Assembly: GCA_038503065.1 (NCBI GenBank)
Contig: JBCAMK010000001.1
Span: forward strand, 310,001-374,000
Length of the DNA stretch: 64,000 bases
From: Paragyromitra xinjiangensis
Taxonomy: Eukaryota > Ascomycota > Pezizomycetes > Pezizales > Discinaceae
Direction of reading: 5' to 3'
Shown piece by piece: positions 26,404 through 37,498 of this stretch (positions are counted from its first letter, which is position 1; each line of letters begins with the position of its first letter). The notes beneath the pieces were generated by a model. The model was not told where the DNA came from. It saw only the letters and a list, made by a program, of their open reading frames with translations, and made no database searches. The translations under genes and the position numbers were made by a program.

Positions 26404-27136
26404 TTATATTCCATCTGGATGATCCTGGGACCATTGTTTTAGCCACGAGGATATTCTCTCAACGTTACTGTCAATCTCGTCCGTGTCGTTGCTCTGCAGT
26501 TCGACCACGATTTCTTCGTCGTATGATTCCTTAGCTTCTTCGAGGATTACCTGCATGATCTCTGCGTCTAGGTTTTCTTGAAGTTTTTGCTCTGCAGTGG
26601 TTATTAGTGGACCGCCCAGAAAAAAAAAAAACGAGGTTGGGCAGGTGTACCCGGGTAATTTCTGGTTTTCAGTCGATCGTAGAGAATGGTCGAATCGGCC
26701 CGCAGCACGACCACCAGGTCTATCCAACTCTTGGGGAAGATATCACAGACGTGCCAATCGATGATGTGGCCCCCTTTCTTTATATCCTCCTCAATCTCAT
26801 CGAGAAGCTGTGTGTTCCTTTAGCCCTCCAATCAAAAGGGGACAAGTTTGGGAAAAATCAAAAACACCTTATCTTCGTCGACGATCCAGCTTTTGAGCTC
26901 GTCGTCGTAGCCATCGTGGCAATTCTTGTCTTTGACGATTTGGTTGATGGAGAGGTGCTTTAGACCGGTTGCTTGGGCGAGTATCTCACAATGGCTCGAC
27001 TTGCCTATATTCAGCGGCGTCCATTAGCATGATTGCAATTTTTTTCCTTCCTTTTCCCCCTCTCCCATAGATGTCAAGGAGACCAACCAACACCGGGAGT
27101 TCCAGTGACGATGATATTTGGTTGTGTTCTTGTCAT
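26404..27136 (-). CDS. FAP7: Adenylate kinase isoenzyme 6 / ribosome biogenesis NTPase Fap7
   Basis: Nuclear adenylate kinase-like ATPase needed for late maturation of the small ribosomal subunit (with Rps14). Exons on the minus strand are 27136-27088, 27004-26868, 26807-26651 and 26591-26404, giving 176 residues. The P-loop GTPGVGKS is at residues 12-19 and is split by intron 1. Then come HLSINQIVKD, VDEDKLLDEIEEDI, the IDWHVCDIFP motif, DLVVVLRADST, ENLDAEIMQVI and a terminal IVVELQSND block. Donor 1 (GTTGGT) is weak, but it is the only one that restores the P-loop. Length and motif order match the family. Overlapping open frames at 26607-27050 on the plus strand are shadows. Confidence 0.9.
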
Positions 27137-30100
27137 TGTGAATTGTTTCAATTTCTGTATGTGGTGGGGGTGTTTGCTCGACCAATGTGGGGAAAGCAAA
27201 ATGTGCATGGCCCGAGCTCCAAGGGTTTTTTTTCCTTCCTTGCATCACCCTGCATGAGGCTGCAATGCACCCTAACCCTACGGCCGGATTAACCTTTTTC
27301 CCATCTTACTTTTTACTAGAGTGTTTTTTAACAGGACATACACAGCGGGAGAGAGGGATGGCATCGGAGGCTCTGGAGCTGTAGGCCAATTCGTTTACCT
27401 AGGTAAGTGGAACGCGTTGGCTGGGGTTGAGGAAAGTGAACCGGGAGCCGATGGTACGACGCAATACCATGAAACGGGTTGTGCCATAATCAATCAATCC
27501 TCCCCAACTTGCCCACAGAGCAGAGTACAGTATACTCGCCATAAGAATATGGGATTGGGGCGAACCTATGTATATTCTTGTAAACCAAGTTCTTATAGGG
27601 CGATTGCGCTGTAGCGGCAAAGACGAAGAATAGTCAATTATTTCGATTCTGATAGGACAAGCAACGAATAATGAATAACGAACGACGACAAGGCGAGTCT
27701 GTTCAATGTTACGTTGTCTCTCTAACTGGCTAGAGTATCGAAGACCGATTTGCTAAATTCATGAGAACTGAGCAGCGAATCATTTTCTCAGAAACGGTAG
27801 CGAGCAACATCAACAGCGTTACGTTTCATCATCGAGTAGAGTGATGGAGGGGACAATGGGACGGGGGGTACAACGAGGCTTGGGCAACAAATAGAATATT
27901 CCGCTACAAAAGGAGATCAATTTGTTAGCTAAGACCGCCAAGCCTCGTTATACCCTCCGCTCTATCAATCATGAGTTTTTCCAGTAGCATTTCACTAATG
28001 GCATTAGTGCTGAGATGAACGTTATGGAAACGAGACTCACACCAGGGATGGCCCGCATTAAAGTCATTATTATCGGTGGTGCAGTCGCTACCATCAAGGA
28101 TCTTGAGAGTGATGGAGATGTTGAAGAAGCTTGAACATCGTGTCATGACTAAGTACAACCGCTCTGGAAGGATATGAAGTTGCATCCTTAGAGGGCAGCA
28201 GATATTCTTATAAAAAAGGCCCAGTACACCCGAAATAATTACTGTCGGGGCCCGAATACATACACGTACCCTTATAAGGCGACTATCCTTACAGCCCAAG
28301 CCTTTCCTTATAGGGAGAGCTAATTTTATCAGCAAGGTGATAGAGGCTGGAATGTATTTCCTTCTAATTTTGCTTTAAGACCTAGTATTGTGAAGGCTGT
28401 AGGGATTCGATCACAATCAGTGCTAACTTGTACCAAAAGGGTCTTGGAGAAATTGACGGGAGGCTTTAACAGAATTGAAGGGTGGGTAAAGCTCATCGTA
28501 ACTTTTGGTGTAGGAACAGTTACTCTTAGGCTAGGAGCGATACGTTCTTCAGCGGATTTTACCTAGTGCAAATCCGTCAAGGGATCTCACGCTCGTATGT
28601 CTACATGTATTTCTAACTTTTGAGGATTCAGTAACTGATATTGAATGGATCTAGTGAATGCAATAGTTTTGCAGGACTGTCCAATTCTTCCGTCAATCGT
28701 TCCGACACCTGCTTTGAAGTTTTATATGACTTGGATAATTAACCCGTTCAAAATTTCCCTGAAACAGCGAGCAGAGCAAAGCAACAAGCAACGTCACTCC
28801 TCAGCAGGAGCATACCGTCGACAATATTTTAGCAGGATTCGACCAAAGAGCAAAATGTTAAAAATTATCTGTTTGTTCCTCAAGTCGAGGGCCATTCCTG
28901 GTTTCATTCCTGTTGGGGCTCGTCCATGGAAAATGAACACCAACCAGTCCGTTCAACAACGAAGGACGATTGTTACCTGCGATACAAATGACCCTCCCGA
29001 AGCTCAGCCTGAGAAAGAAACCAAGTAAAGCCCTTTGGGTGAAGCAAACTCGGTACAGTCTGCTTGTGGTACTGTCTGACTAGTTAAAGCCAATGCTCTC
29101 ACAAGCCCTCACTATACGATCGAAGATAGTTTTATCCAAGTTACTAAGGTACGGTATGGAATCCTCCGAAAAAGCTCACCGGCATTGACGATACTTAAAG
29201 ACATATCCAGAATTCACAAGGGCATTGGTGGAATCGGGGGACGAATTGGGACGATGGAGTGGCAACTCGGGGCTCTCTTTGCTATAGGTTTAGGTGGCAG
29301 TGACTCGGTAAGTGTGTAACAATATAGTTTTTACTTTTTTTTTTAATAATGATTTTATTATAACTAGAATTCTAGCTACAAAAGGATAGGACCCTTTATG
29401 GGTATTCATCCTACGGCATGAGAAACCCCAGCCAATAAATATAAAAATATAAAAACAAAAGTACAAGTACTAATGTTAACGAAAAATAAACTCGGGAACA
29501 AGTCCCTATCCACACTATAATGAATCCCAAAGCCCGCAAGAAACACGGTAGCAATGAGACCCTTTCGGCTTTTTAGGGCCATCATATAACGTGTTTTCCG
29601 CCCGACCCTCCTTTCACTTCACCCACACAAAAAACAAAAACAAAAACAAACCGCACCCAAAAACAACACATCCACACGCGACACCACCTCGCTGGTGGGT
29701 AGTTTCGTTCTTCCAAACTACCAAACAAAATATGAAACACATTAGACAATACTTCTTACTTATTTCCCTCTTCCCTTCTCGCAACCCAACCCTCCACGAC
29801 TGACAAGGGTTTTTTATCCCGGTACCGGAGTGCATACGTAGAGCCCTCCCCTTACACCCAGTCCCTCAACTGATGGACTCTACGAAGAGCCAGTGCAAGA
29901 TCTCTAGCCGGTAGTGGGGCGACCTAACGGAGTTGTTCTAAATCGGTATCGGAATCTTTTCGCAGAAGCGTTGGGCGGCAACCTTCACGCTGTGTCTTCT
30001 GGCCGATAGTGGAAGTAGGATTCGGAAAACAATCGTCGAAGGTTGGGTTGTAAAAAAATGGAGTTATTTCCATAAAGCCGTATTGAATAATGTGTGATGG

Positions 30101-30830
30101 TATGGAGGAGTGCCAAGGTTTTGACACGAAAAAGTGGAACCGCAAAAGCGGGGTAAAAAATAACTTCTCAACAGCGAGAAAGGGTATATACGACCCAAAA
30201 ACGGTGCTAAGAACACGAAAAGAACGGGAACAAGTTCCCTCCGTATGAGCCTGATGGATCCTCTAGTTTTCCATATGGGGATGAGATGGAAAACTAGCAT
30301 TCAGGAGATAAAGTGTGAAGAAGAGGCAGGAAACCGTGTCTTATGGAGGGCGCCCATTGGCTGGCCCATCCTGCACGACGGTGTGCGAGGGAAGCGGATG
30401 ATAGTTTTTACTGCCGATGGGCTAATGTATCTCATCTAGATACTCCTGCACCTGCTCAAGAAATATTTCGATGAACCAAAGAACGGGTCACCTGGTAAGA
30501 CTAAGGTGCAGGAGACCTCGGCGCTCTTGGTGGTATGAAGTCTACAGACTCGGCGAAGAGCGGTGTTTCGAAGGCGCGAGCAATAATTGTGGACAGTTTC
30601 CGGGGCATTCGGGGCTGAATGGGGAGTTTTTTTCATGGCACTAGCTGGTTTTATAGGACAAGTTTTTTCCTTTCTCTACTGCAGAGAGGCTAGTTGGCTG
30701 TGGCGATTAGCTTTCTATCGACTATTACATCGCTTAGAATTATTAATTTCTTTGTAATACATTGAATTAGATGTATTCATTTTACTATGGTTGATGGGGA
30801 CCCCCTGAGCGAGCGAAGTAGGGGGCGTAG
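27137..30830. other. 3.7-kb gene-poor region downstream of the POL32-HAM1-FAP7 block
   Basis: No intact gene. Scattered open stretches lack starts or end quickly. A glycine-rich stretch at about 28052-28085 and a frame at 28645-29028 may be remains of an oxidoreductase (listed separately). An AT-rich block at 29330-29470 has the look of a transposon end, but no defining motif. A 6-bp stem of C and G runs lies at 30801-30825. Confidence 0.4.
28040..29028 (+). pseudogene. Possible remains of an FAD-dependent oxidoreductase (weak)
   Basis: A plus-strand stretch at about 28052-28085 reads KVIIIGGAVA, like the start of a Rossmann FAD-binding fold, but it is followed by stops. About 600 bp further, an open frame (28645-29028) begins MDLVNAIVLQDC, loosely like the GMN..EDA motif seen late in FAD monooxygenases. 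There is no continuous frame, and splicing does not obviously rescue one. Both resemblances are short and could be chance. Confidence 0.18.
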
Positions 30831-30832
30831 CC

Positions 30833-31925
30833 TCAAGGAGCGGAGAAACGCGATAGGTGAGGGACGAACGTGACGGGCCAGGGCGAGGAGAATAGTGGTG
30901 TGCCTCTATGGTAATCCCAGGAGATTAAGGCCCCTACGGAGTAGGAGGTACATACTCTACCTTCAGTCGTTTCTTTACAATACCTCCATTGCTCAATGGA
31001 ACATTCAAGCAATCCACCAAGACGGAGTAATCCTTCGTCCATCTCTCTTTGTCTTCCCCCATTACATCGAATAATATCTCCATCTTCTGTTATCTGAAAT
31101 GTCCCATCGTAGCTCGCCATTCGCTAAGTGTCACCGGTAGCGATGAACCCATAAGTGGTACCTTCGCCATTATTATCTCTCGGAGAGGAAACACCATTTC
31201 CTTACCTCTCCAAGGGAGGCTTTTTTTGCCTCTACTGCCAGCACGAACTTTTCTTCGCTCAGAGAAATCAGATCCATCATGAATTTCTCTATGCCACCAG
31301 TTTTCGAGTCTACCGAAACGATCTCCTTTTCTCTGCGTAAACGTAGGTCTCCTCTAGTCTGCCGTTTGAAATAACGCAATATGGAATGGAGCGTGAAGGT
31401 GACTAGGTCGTTGATATTTGCTTCCTTGAAGTCAGGGTCCGCCTCAGTAGGGTATCCCTCAATTTCGAGTTGTCCGACTAGGCCGTGAACTTTCTCCTTA
31501 ATCTGCAACATGGCATCCTCTCCTATAATAACAGACTTGGCTTCCAAGATTTTTTTTGACCGGAATCGCGTGCTATGTTAGTCTGACGCCCAATCTCTCT
31601 TCCGTTTCTCGAAGGGTCATCTTCGAATATGCAGTCGTCCACTTCGACTTTCGCTTCTTCTGATTCGTGTTGTCATCACCTATTGTGATTACCTGTCGGA
31701 GTATACGGATGTGATAGCTTGTCTATCGACTGTCGTTGTACCGTATGATTATCGCTGCAATCACACTCGTAGATATTTTTGTTCGATCACTACTTACTGA
31801 ATCGAAAGGTTGAAGGGACCTCGTCACTTCTCACTCACTCACGGGAGGGAACCTATCCTTCTTATACTTACTCAATTTGCGCTACTTTACATGTGGAGGT
31901 AGCCGCACGTGCCGTTTCGGGGATG
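30833..31925 (-). pseudogene. Decayed PD-(D/E)XK nuclease-like family member (copy A)
   Basis: Read on the minus strand, the 5' flank and N-terminal part (31925 to about 31560) match copy B. An open stretch at 31547-31173 follows, ending in DLISLSEEKFVLAVEAKKAS, a D...ExK pattern as in PD-(D/E)XK nucleases. The frame then shifts near 31176-31182. The next frame reads DNNGEGTTYGFIATGDT, has a TAG stop at 31136-31134, and continues RMASYDGTFQITEDG to about 30890. Homologous sequence across the shift argues against an intron. A further slip is likely at an A8 run near 31550. I recall such DNNG...YGF..TG..W blocks from uncharacterised fungal proteins; the family name and nuclease role are inference. 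Confidence 0.5.
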
Positions 31926-32128
31926 ATCTCTGCACCCGGAACGTTCGACGAGTGCACGGAAGTGGATGGCCTTGAGGCAACCTGGCCGGGTAGCAAAGCA
32001 GTGCGGTATCAGACGCAGAGGTGTTATATAGCCTTATCGGTAAACGGTATTGCCTGGATGAATTATAAGTCATGCTAGCTAGCCAAACAGATATGGGCAG
32101 AGGCATACTCGTTTTCAATCTGTGTAAT

Positions 32129-32645
32129 CTAGCTTTGCGTCTGTCCGAGAAGAGCCATCATTTGTAGGTGATTCGCATCAATTTGTTGCTGCAAGGCACC
32201 AAAACCGGCTACTGCGGGCATGTTGGGAACTAGTGTGCTTTGTGGACCCTCTCCTTCAAGTCTATACTTTGCTTCTGCTAACATTGCCTCAGCTGGTATC
32301 GAGTCGAGTGCTCGGATTCTAAAGCCCAGTCTCTTCTCTGTGTCTACCTGGGTCATCCTAGAATGGAGGTAGTCTACTTGGACTTTCTCTTCTCTTGCTG
32401 CTCTGTATTGTCACCCATTGTGGTTACCCGTTGGAGGACCATATGAGTCTGAGACACAATCGTACTCTCGTAGATATTCGTGTTCCGTCGCTGTCTCTCT
32501 GGAAGTATGAAGGTTGAGCGGGCTTGCTCCCTCTCACCCACAGAAGGGATGGAACCCACCCTTCTTATACTTAATTAGCTTGCGCTGCTCTATGCGCGGG
32601 GTAGCCTGCTTGGCACTCTGTCCCAGTCTGAATCGCAATGTTCCG
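32129..32645 (-). pseudogene. N-terminal fragment of the same family (copy B)
   Basis: The minus-strand sequence aligns with the 5' flank and first part of copy A (31560-31925). The shared protein-level text is DNT..(Q)..KRKSK, a Trp or stop, TT, then S(K/R)MT....TE(E/K)RLG. Copy A has TGG where copy B has TAG (32376-32374), and B also lacks one base just after it, so the frame breaks. The second part is open (32356-32129), reads RLGFRIRALDSIPAEAMLAEAKYRLEG in short blocks and ends at a stop. The nuclease-like C-terminal part is missing. Confidence 0.5.
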
Positions 32646-32930
32646 GAATATTTTGACACGTGCCGTTCCAGCAGATTAAGACAGAATCTTTGTAAGGGTC
32701 TTAATCTGCTGAGAACGTGGAACGGTTGAAGTAGTCCTCAGGTTTCGTGGCGCAGAATTCAGAACGTTCCGGATGCAAGGGTTTAGCTCGGAGCGGCACG
32801 TGCTAAAGTGTTCCGGAACATTGCCAAGTCGGCTACCATGCATAGTAAAGCAGCGAAACAGCGTAAGTATAAGAAGGCTGGTTTATCCCCTTCGGTGGTG
32901 GTGGGAACGAAATCCTTCGATCTATGAACT
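32530..32930. repeat. Inverted repeat: 5' flank of copy B facing an inverted copy C
   Basis: The arm 32637-32669 and the arm 32790-32822 are inverted copies matching at 28 of 33 positions. Homology continues outward, to about 32530 on the left and about 32925 on the right (shared blocks around GTATAAGAAGG and GGCTACC). Between the arms lies a perfect 14-bp stem, 32669-32682 with 32698-32711, around a 15-nt loop. Copy C lacks coding sequence beyond the flank. Confidence 0.75.
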
Positions 32931-32995
32931 TGATCATCTCCGTCACGGAGTTTGTGCTCCATTCACAGCTGTGTAGATATTATTAAACCAGCAGC

Positions 32996-34947
32996 ATGGC
33001 GGGCTCCTCGCGTGTCCCTGTCTCGCTGCGGAACTTTGCCTCTGCGAAGACGGCGGCAGTAAGGCATTCGCCATACGCCGTTTTTAATCTTGATTTGTAT
33101 GGATTCTTTTCTCCCCTTTCTAATAAATGGGTGGGATGTGGGGATGTGAACGTTCTTATTACAATCCGCTGACATGTCGGTAGAGTGCGTAACATTGTCT
33201 TCGCCTACTTCATCCTTCGCCATTTCCGCCGCGCCGTTAGGCGGCTTCGCGGTCGTGGCATCCTCGGGACAATTGTCGATATTTACTCCTGCACACAACG
33301 ATATGCGTATGGCGTTTTCCTCAATTTCCCGGGTATCAAGTCGAAGGTGCAGGCGCAGGTGGATGAAGCGTTGAAGAAGATTGAGGATAAGCTAGTGCCG
33401 AAGGGGCCGGGGGTGACTAGATACCTGGCATTGCCGAAGGAGGGGTTCACCGAGGATCAAACAAGGGCGGAATTGAAGAAGTAGGTGTTCTCTCTAGAGG
33501 GAGAATGTGGATTGGTGGCGGGGAGCTGGTTGCTGATGTGGGGTGGTAAAGATTAAGTGAAATGGAACATACGTCTTGGGAGGATGGCCATGTTTCTGGG
33601 GCTGTCTATCATGGGGGAGACGCACTGTTGGATTTGCAAAGTGAAGCTTATAGGATGTTTTCGGTTTCTAATCCGCTGCATCCGGATGTCTTCCCGGGTG
33701 TGAGGAAAATGGAAGCTGAGATTGTTGCTATGGTATAATTGTACCCCAATACCGATGACATCATAGTTTGGGATTTCTAATGTTTTATAGGTTCTTGCTA
33801 TGTTCAATGCGCCTGCCGGGGCTGGAGGGATTACCACGAGCGGTGGTACTGAGAGTATCTTGATGGCTTGTCTGTCTGCCAGAACCAAGGCTTATGTCGA
33901 ACGTGGAGTTTCTGAACCTGAGATGATTATTCCTGTCACGGCTCACGCTGCATTTGATAAAGCTGGTCATTATTTTGGCATTACCGTACATCATGTTGCT
34001 GTCGATCCAATAACTCTCAAAGTGAATTTGAAAGCTGTGAACCGTTTAGTTAACTACAACACTATTCTGGTAAGCTAGCTATCACCATTTACCAGCTGTC
34101 TCCCACTAACACTCACCAGATCGTCGGCTCTGCCCCTAATTTTCCTCACGGTATAATCGACGATATCACTGCTCTCTCCAAAGTTGCACTCCGCCGCCGC
34201 ATCCCCCTCCACGTCGACGCCTGTCTCGGCTCTTTCCTCGTCCCCTTCCTCGAGAAAGCCGGTTTCCCCACCACCCTCTTCGACTTCCGTATCAAAGGTG
34301 TCACATCTATCTCCTGCGACACTCACAAATACGGCTTCGCCCCCAAAGGCAACAGCGTCCTCCTCTTCCGCACCAAAAAGCTCCGTGCTTACGGCTACTT
34401 CATAACCGCGACCTGGCCAGGCGGCGTCTACGCTTCCCCATCCCTCGCCGGCTCCCGCGCAGGCTCCCTCATTGCCGGAACATGGGCCTCGCTCATGATG
34501 CAGGGAGAAAGCGGGTACACGTCTTCGTGTCGGGATATCGTCGGTGCAGCGAAAGAGATCGAAGCGGGGATTAAAGAGCGGCTACAGCCAGACCTCTATG
34601 TCATGGGAGAACCCATGGTTTCTGTGGTTGCATTTTCGTCAAAGACAATTAATATCTATGAGATTGCTGATGAAATGAATACACTTGGTTGGCACCTCAA
34701 TGCGCTGCAAGACCCACCGGCGATCCACATTGCGTGTACGAGGCCGACGGTGAGCGCTACAGGGAGGTTTTTAGATGATCTGGAGAAAGCGGTAAAAGAG
34801 GTTAAGTTGAGGGGGGAGAAGACTGGAGGTAGTAAGAAGGCGGCTGGGGATACGGCCGCGTTGTATGGAGTTGCGGGGAGTCTGCCGAATAAGAGTGTCA
34901 TTAATAGTATGGCGAGCGGTTTTATTGATACGCTATATAAAGCGTAG
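32996..34947 (+). CDS. DPL1: Sphingosine-1-phosphate lyase
   Basis: PLP-dependent enzyme of the endoplasmic reticulum that cleaves phosphorylated sphingoid bases to a fatty aldehyde and phosphoethanolamine, ending sphingolipid breakdown. Exons 32996-33096, 33184-33480, 33558-33732, 33791-34069 and 34120-34947 give 559 residues, the usual size. An N-terminal membrane segment ([12 protein letters not shown], about 36-50) precedes the PLP fold. Visible: [31 protein letters not shown], and the cofactor lysine at residue 354 in [15 protein letters not shown]. The first splice (donor GTATGG at 33097, acceptor 33183) was chosen because it is the only join that keeps frame from the ATG at 32996. Exon 5 (34120-34480) is strikingly C-rich compared with exon 4, with strong codon bias. 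Its ATG lies only about 65 bp after the decayed inverted repeat. Confidence 0.93.
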
Positions 34948-37498
34948 TCGATAGGAGTATTTGAGGTGGATAGTACTGGGAGTTCCGGTTGGGAGGATTG
35001 ATTGATTTGGTTGTATTCGCGTTATGCGCACACACAAGGTTACGTCAACCTAATTTTCCTTTGTATTTTGGCTTAGTACACTCCTTAAGCACCCATTCCT
35101 TTTGTAATTTTTGTTATTTGTCTTGTATTTTAACGCATACTGGGTTTGGGGATTGATTTGTGGAGGAAGATTAAGGGCGGAATCATGGCCACCCACCATC
35201 GGAGAAGGAGTATTGGAATTAGCAATTCGAAATAAATGTTTGCATATGGGATGGTTGGTTTCCGATCCAGTTGGTTGCCAAGACATTTAAGCTTAGGGAA
35301 ACCTTAACACCACTATGTAGTAAACAGGTTTTGCCTAAGTTTGGAATTGAGTTATGGTATGTGTTGGTAAAAATATACAGAAAGCCTGGCAGGCAGGGCT
35401 AACGTAGAAAAATAGAGTGAGGGAGTTTCCAGTGCTTTAAACAAGGAACCCAAGTCACTAAGATCTCAGCCGTTACGTTTGATCATAATATATCACTCGG
35501 AGCGCATTCGATTCTAGTTTCGTTTCTCGGGGTCTGGAGCGTTGTTTAACGACTAGTGGTATTTTCTCTAACCTTTGAGTAGTCGGTACGAAACAAATGA
35601 CCCCTCCGTTTTTGGTCACCTTCACTCGCTTGGTCGACTCCGCAAAATACGTTCTCTTGCTTTCTATAACCTGATGTCAGAACTGGGGGTTATTGCTAGT
35701 ATCTGTAAAATAACTGTATTCTCAGAGGCATTGTAAAGGCGCCATCTTGTATAGGCGCGATATTCCAACTATAAAATATTTTGTGGGTGGTTGGGGTAGT
35801 TATCGATTAAGGTTTAAAGGCTAAATAAAACCTAGGGGGTTCAGTCCGCTGGCTCAGTTGGGGTTTCAATCTCAAAGGAGTCTAATATTCCTGATCACTA
35901 TCTTGTGGGTTTACGTTAGCTCTCGCTGGATGATAGAATTGGGACTGGAGAGGGCAAACTCTACCTCCTAGTGAATTTTGAGATAGCAGGTATGGTCGTG
36001 ATTGTGCTGCATCACGATTTATCCTATTTAGTGTGTTTTATTGTACTTTCTTGGCTAAGCATATAAGTTATCTAGAAGACCACGTGCATAAATGTTTCCT
36101 TTTCGTCATTGGAATAACCCTTTAAAGTGATGGGGTTGACCTAAGATTCGATGACGGGTAGAATAACTGTTGATGGAAAGCCAAGAACCGCTCGTGAATC
36201 CCTTCGCGGTCTGGCACGGAATCTTTAGATCTTAATGACAATCGGACTTTAAGGATGAAGTTTAGAAGAAGAAGGAAGGTACGTGAATGAAGGGGCAGAG
36301 GGATGGAAGGGCAATGTATGCTTAGGATACGTTTTTAGTGTAGGAGCAAGCCTTCAACGGAGATGATGGACTAAGGGTAGGATCCTAGTAGTAGAGCTTT
36401 GTGTAGGATCTATGAGCGGTGTTTAAAGGAGCCAAGATAAATAATTTCGATGGCGGGATTAATTTTCAATTCTTAGTTTGATGTCGGAAGTAACATGTAT
36501 AGAGGGGCCAACCCTAAATGATGTTTCCGCAAGGATCACCAAGAGTCACTCGAAAATCTCACGTGGCCTTTGCTTATGTTCTTGCCCGATTTGTGTCATA
36601 TACATGTATTTGCTAGGGTCTCTATTGAAAGTTCCTACTGTCTGCACAGCAAACAGGGTGGAGAGAAGCTAGGTGCGAGACTAGGTTGGAGGTTTATGAC
36701 AGTTGAATTGCTGGAGTGGCCTACATCCTTGACGGTTGTTGAAATTTGGCTCATTTTGCCCAACCAGGCTGTTTATACCGAGTTATGATATTTTCTCGTT
36801 GATATTTTATATGCCTAGTTGTACAACGATGAGGATGGGCGTCTCGTACATTCTGGCATATATAAGTACCGTATCTCGACTATTCCGTATTACCACAAAA
36901 CCACCCACGACCTTTCCCAAATCATCACATTGATCCTCGGAAACGAAGACCTGGGATCATCTTCCCCCAGGATCAGCTGAGTGAGTCGGAGCTGGTTCTT
37001 AGGATCAGTGGTTTGGGTACTTTCCTTGACGCTGGTCGTGGAGCTCTTCGACGGGATTGGCAGTGCATGATCTGAAGCGCATAACCAATGACGCATTTCT
37101 TCTGGTGTCTAAAAGTGTACGCTACTTTGGACTTTCTGTGTCCTTTGGAAAACATACCGCAGGGGACCAGGACACTCTTTAGCGGATGACACTTGGAGGG
37201 GTCTGGAGGTATAGTCGCAGCAAAAACACAATATTCCAGGGTGGAGGTGGAGTATGAGGGTTGCTGAGCAAGGTGATAAAGATCGGTTAGTGCTCAGATT
37301 AATTTCCACGTCGTGACGATACGCACGACTACCTAAGCACAAGCAACGAGGAACTTGATATTTTTATTGATATCACCCTCCGCCACTTCAAGAAAACACA
37401 AAAAATATCATTTCTACTACTGGATCTATACACCGCGCAATATCACATCTGCCACGGGATCTTATTCAAAGGCTATACATGTGCTTCATTGGAGCGAT
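34948..37498. other. 2.5-kb gene-poor region between DPL1 and COX12
   Basis: No supported gene. A TCACTCGG motif with upstream TCATAA lies at 35483-35500, about 540 bp after the DPL1 stop. The remainder is AT-rich with stops in all frames. The last 150 bp are probably the COX12 3' UTR. Confidence 0.5.

Noticed and set aside
31060..31190. An intron (GTAAGG...CTTAG) that would join the two open parts of copy A
   Set aside because: The skipped sequence itself reads as conserved protein text in another frame (DNNGEGTTYGFIATGDT), so a frameshift plus a stop explains it better.
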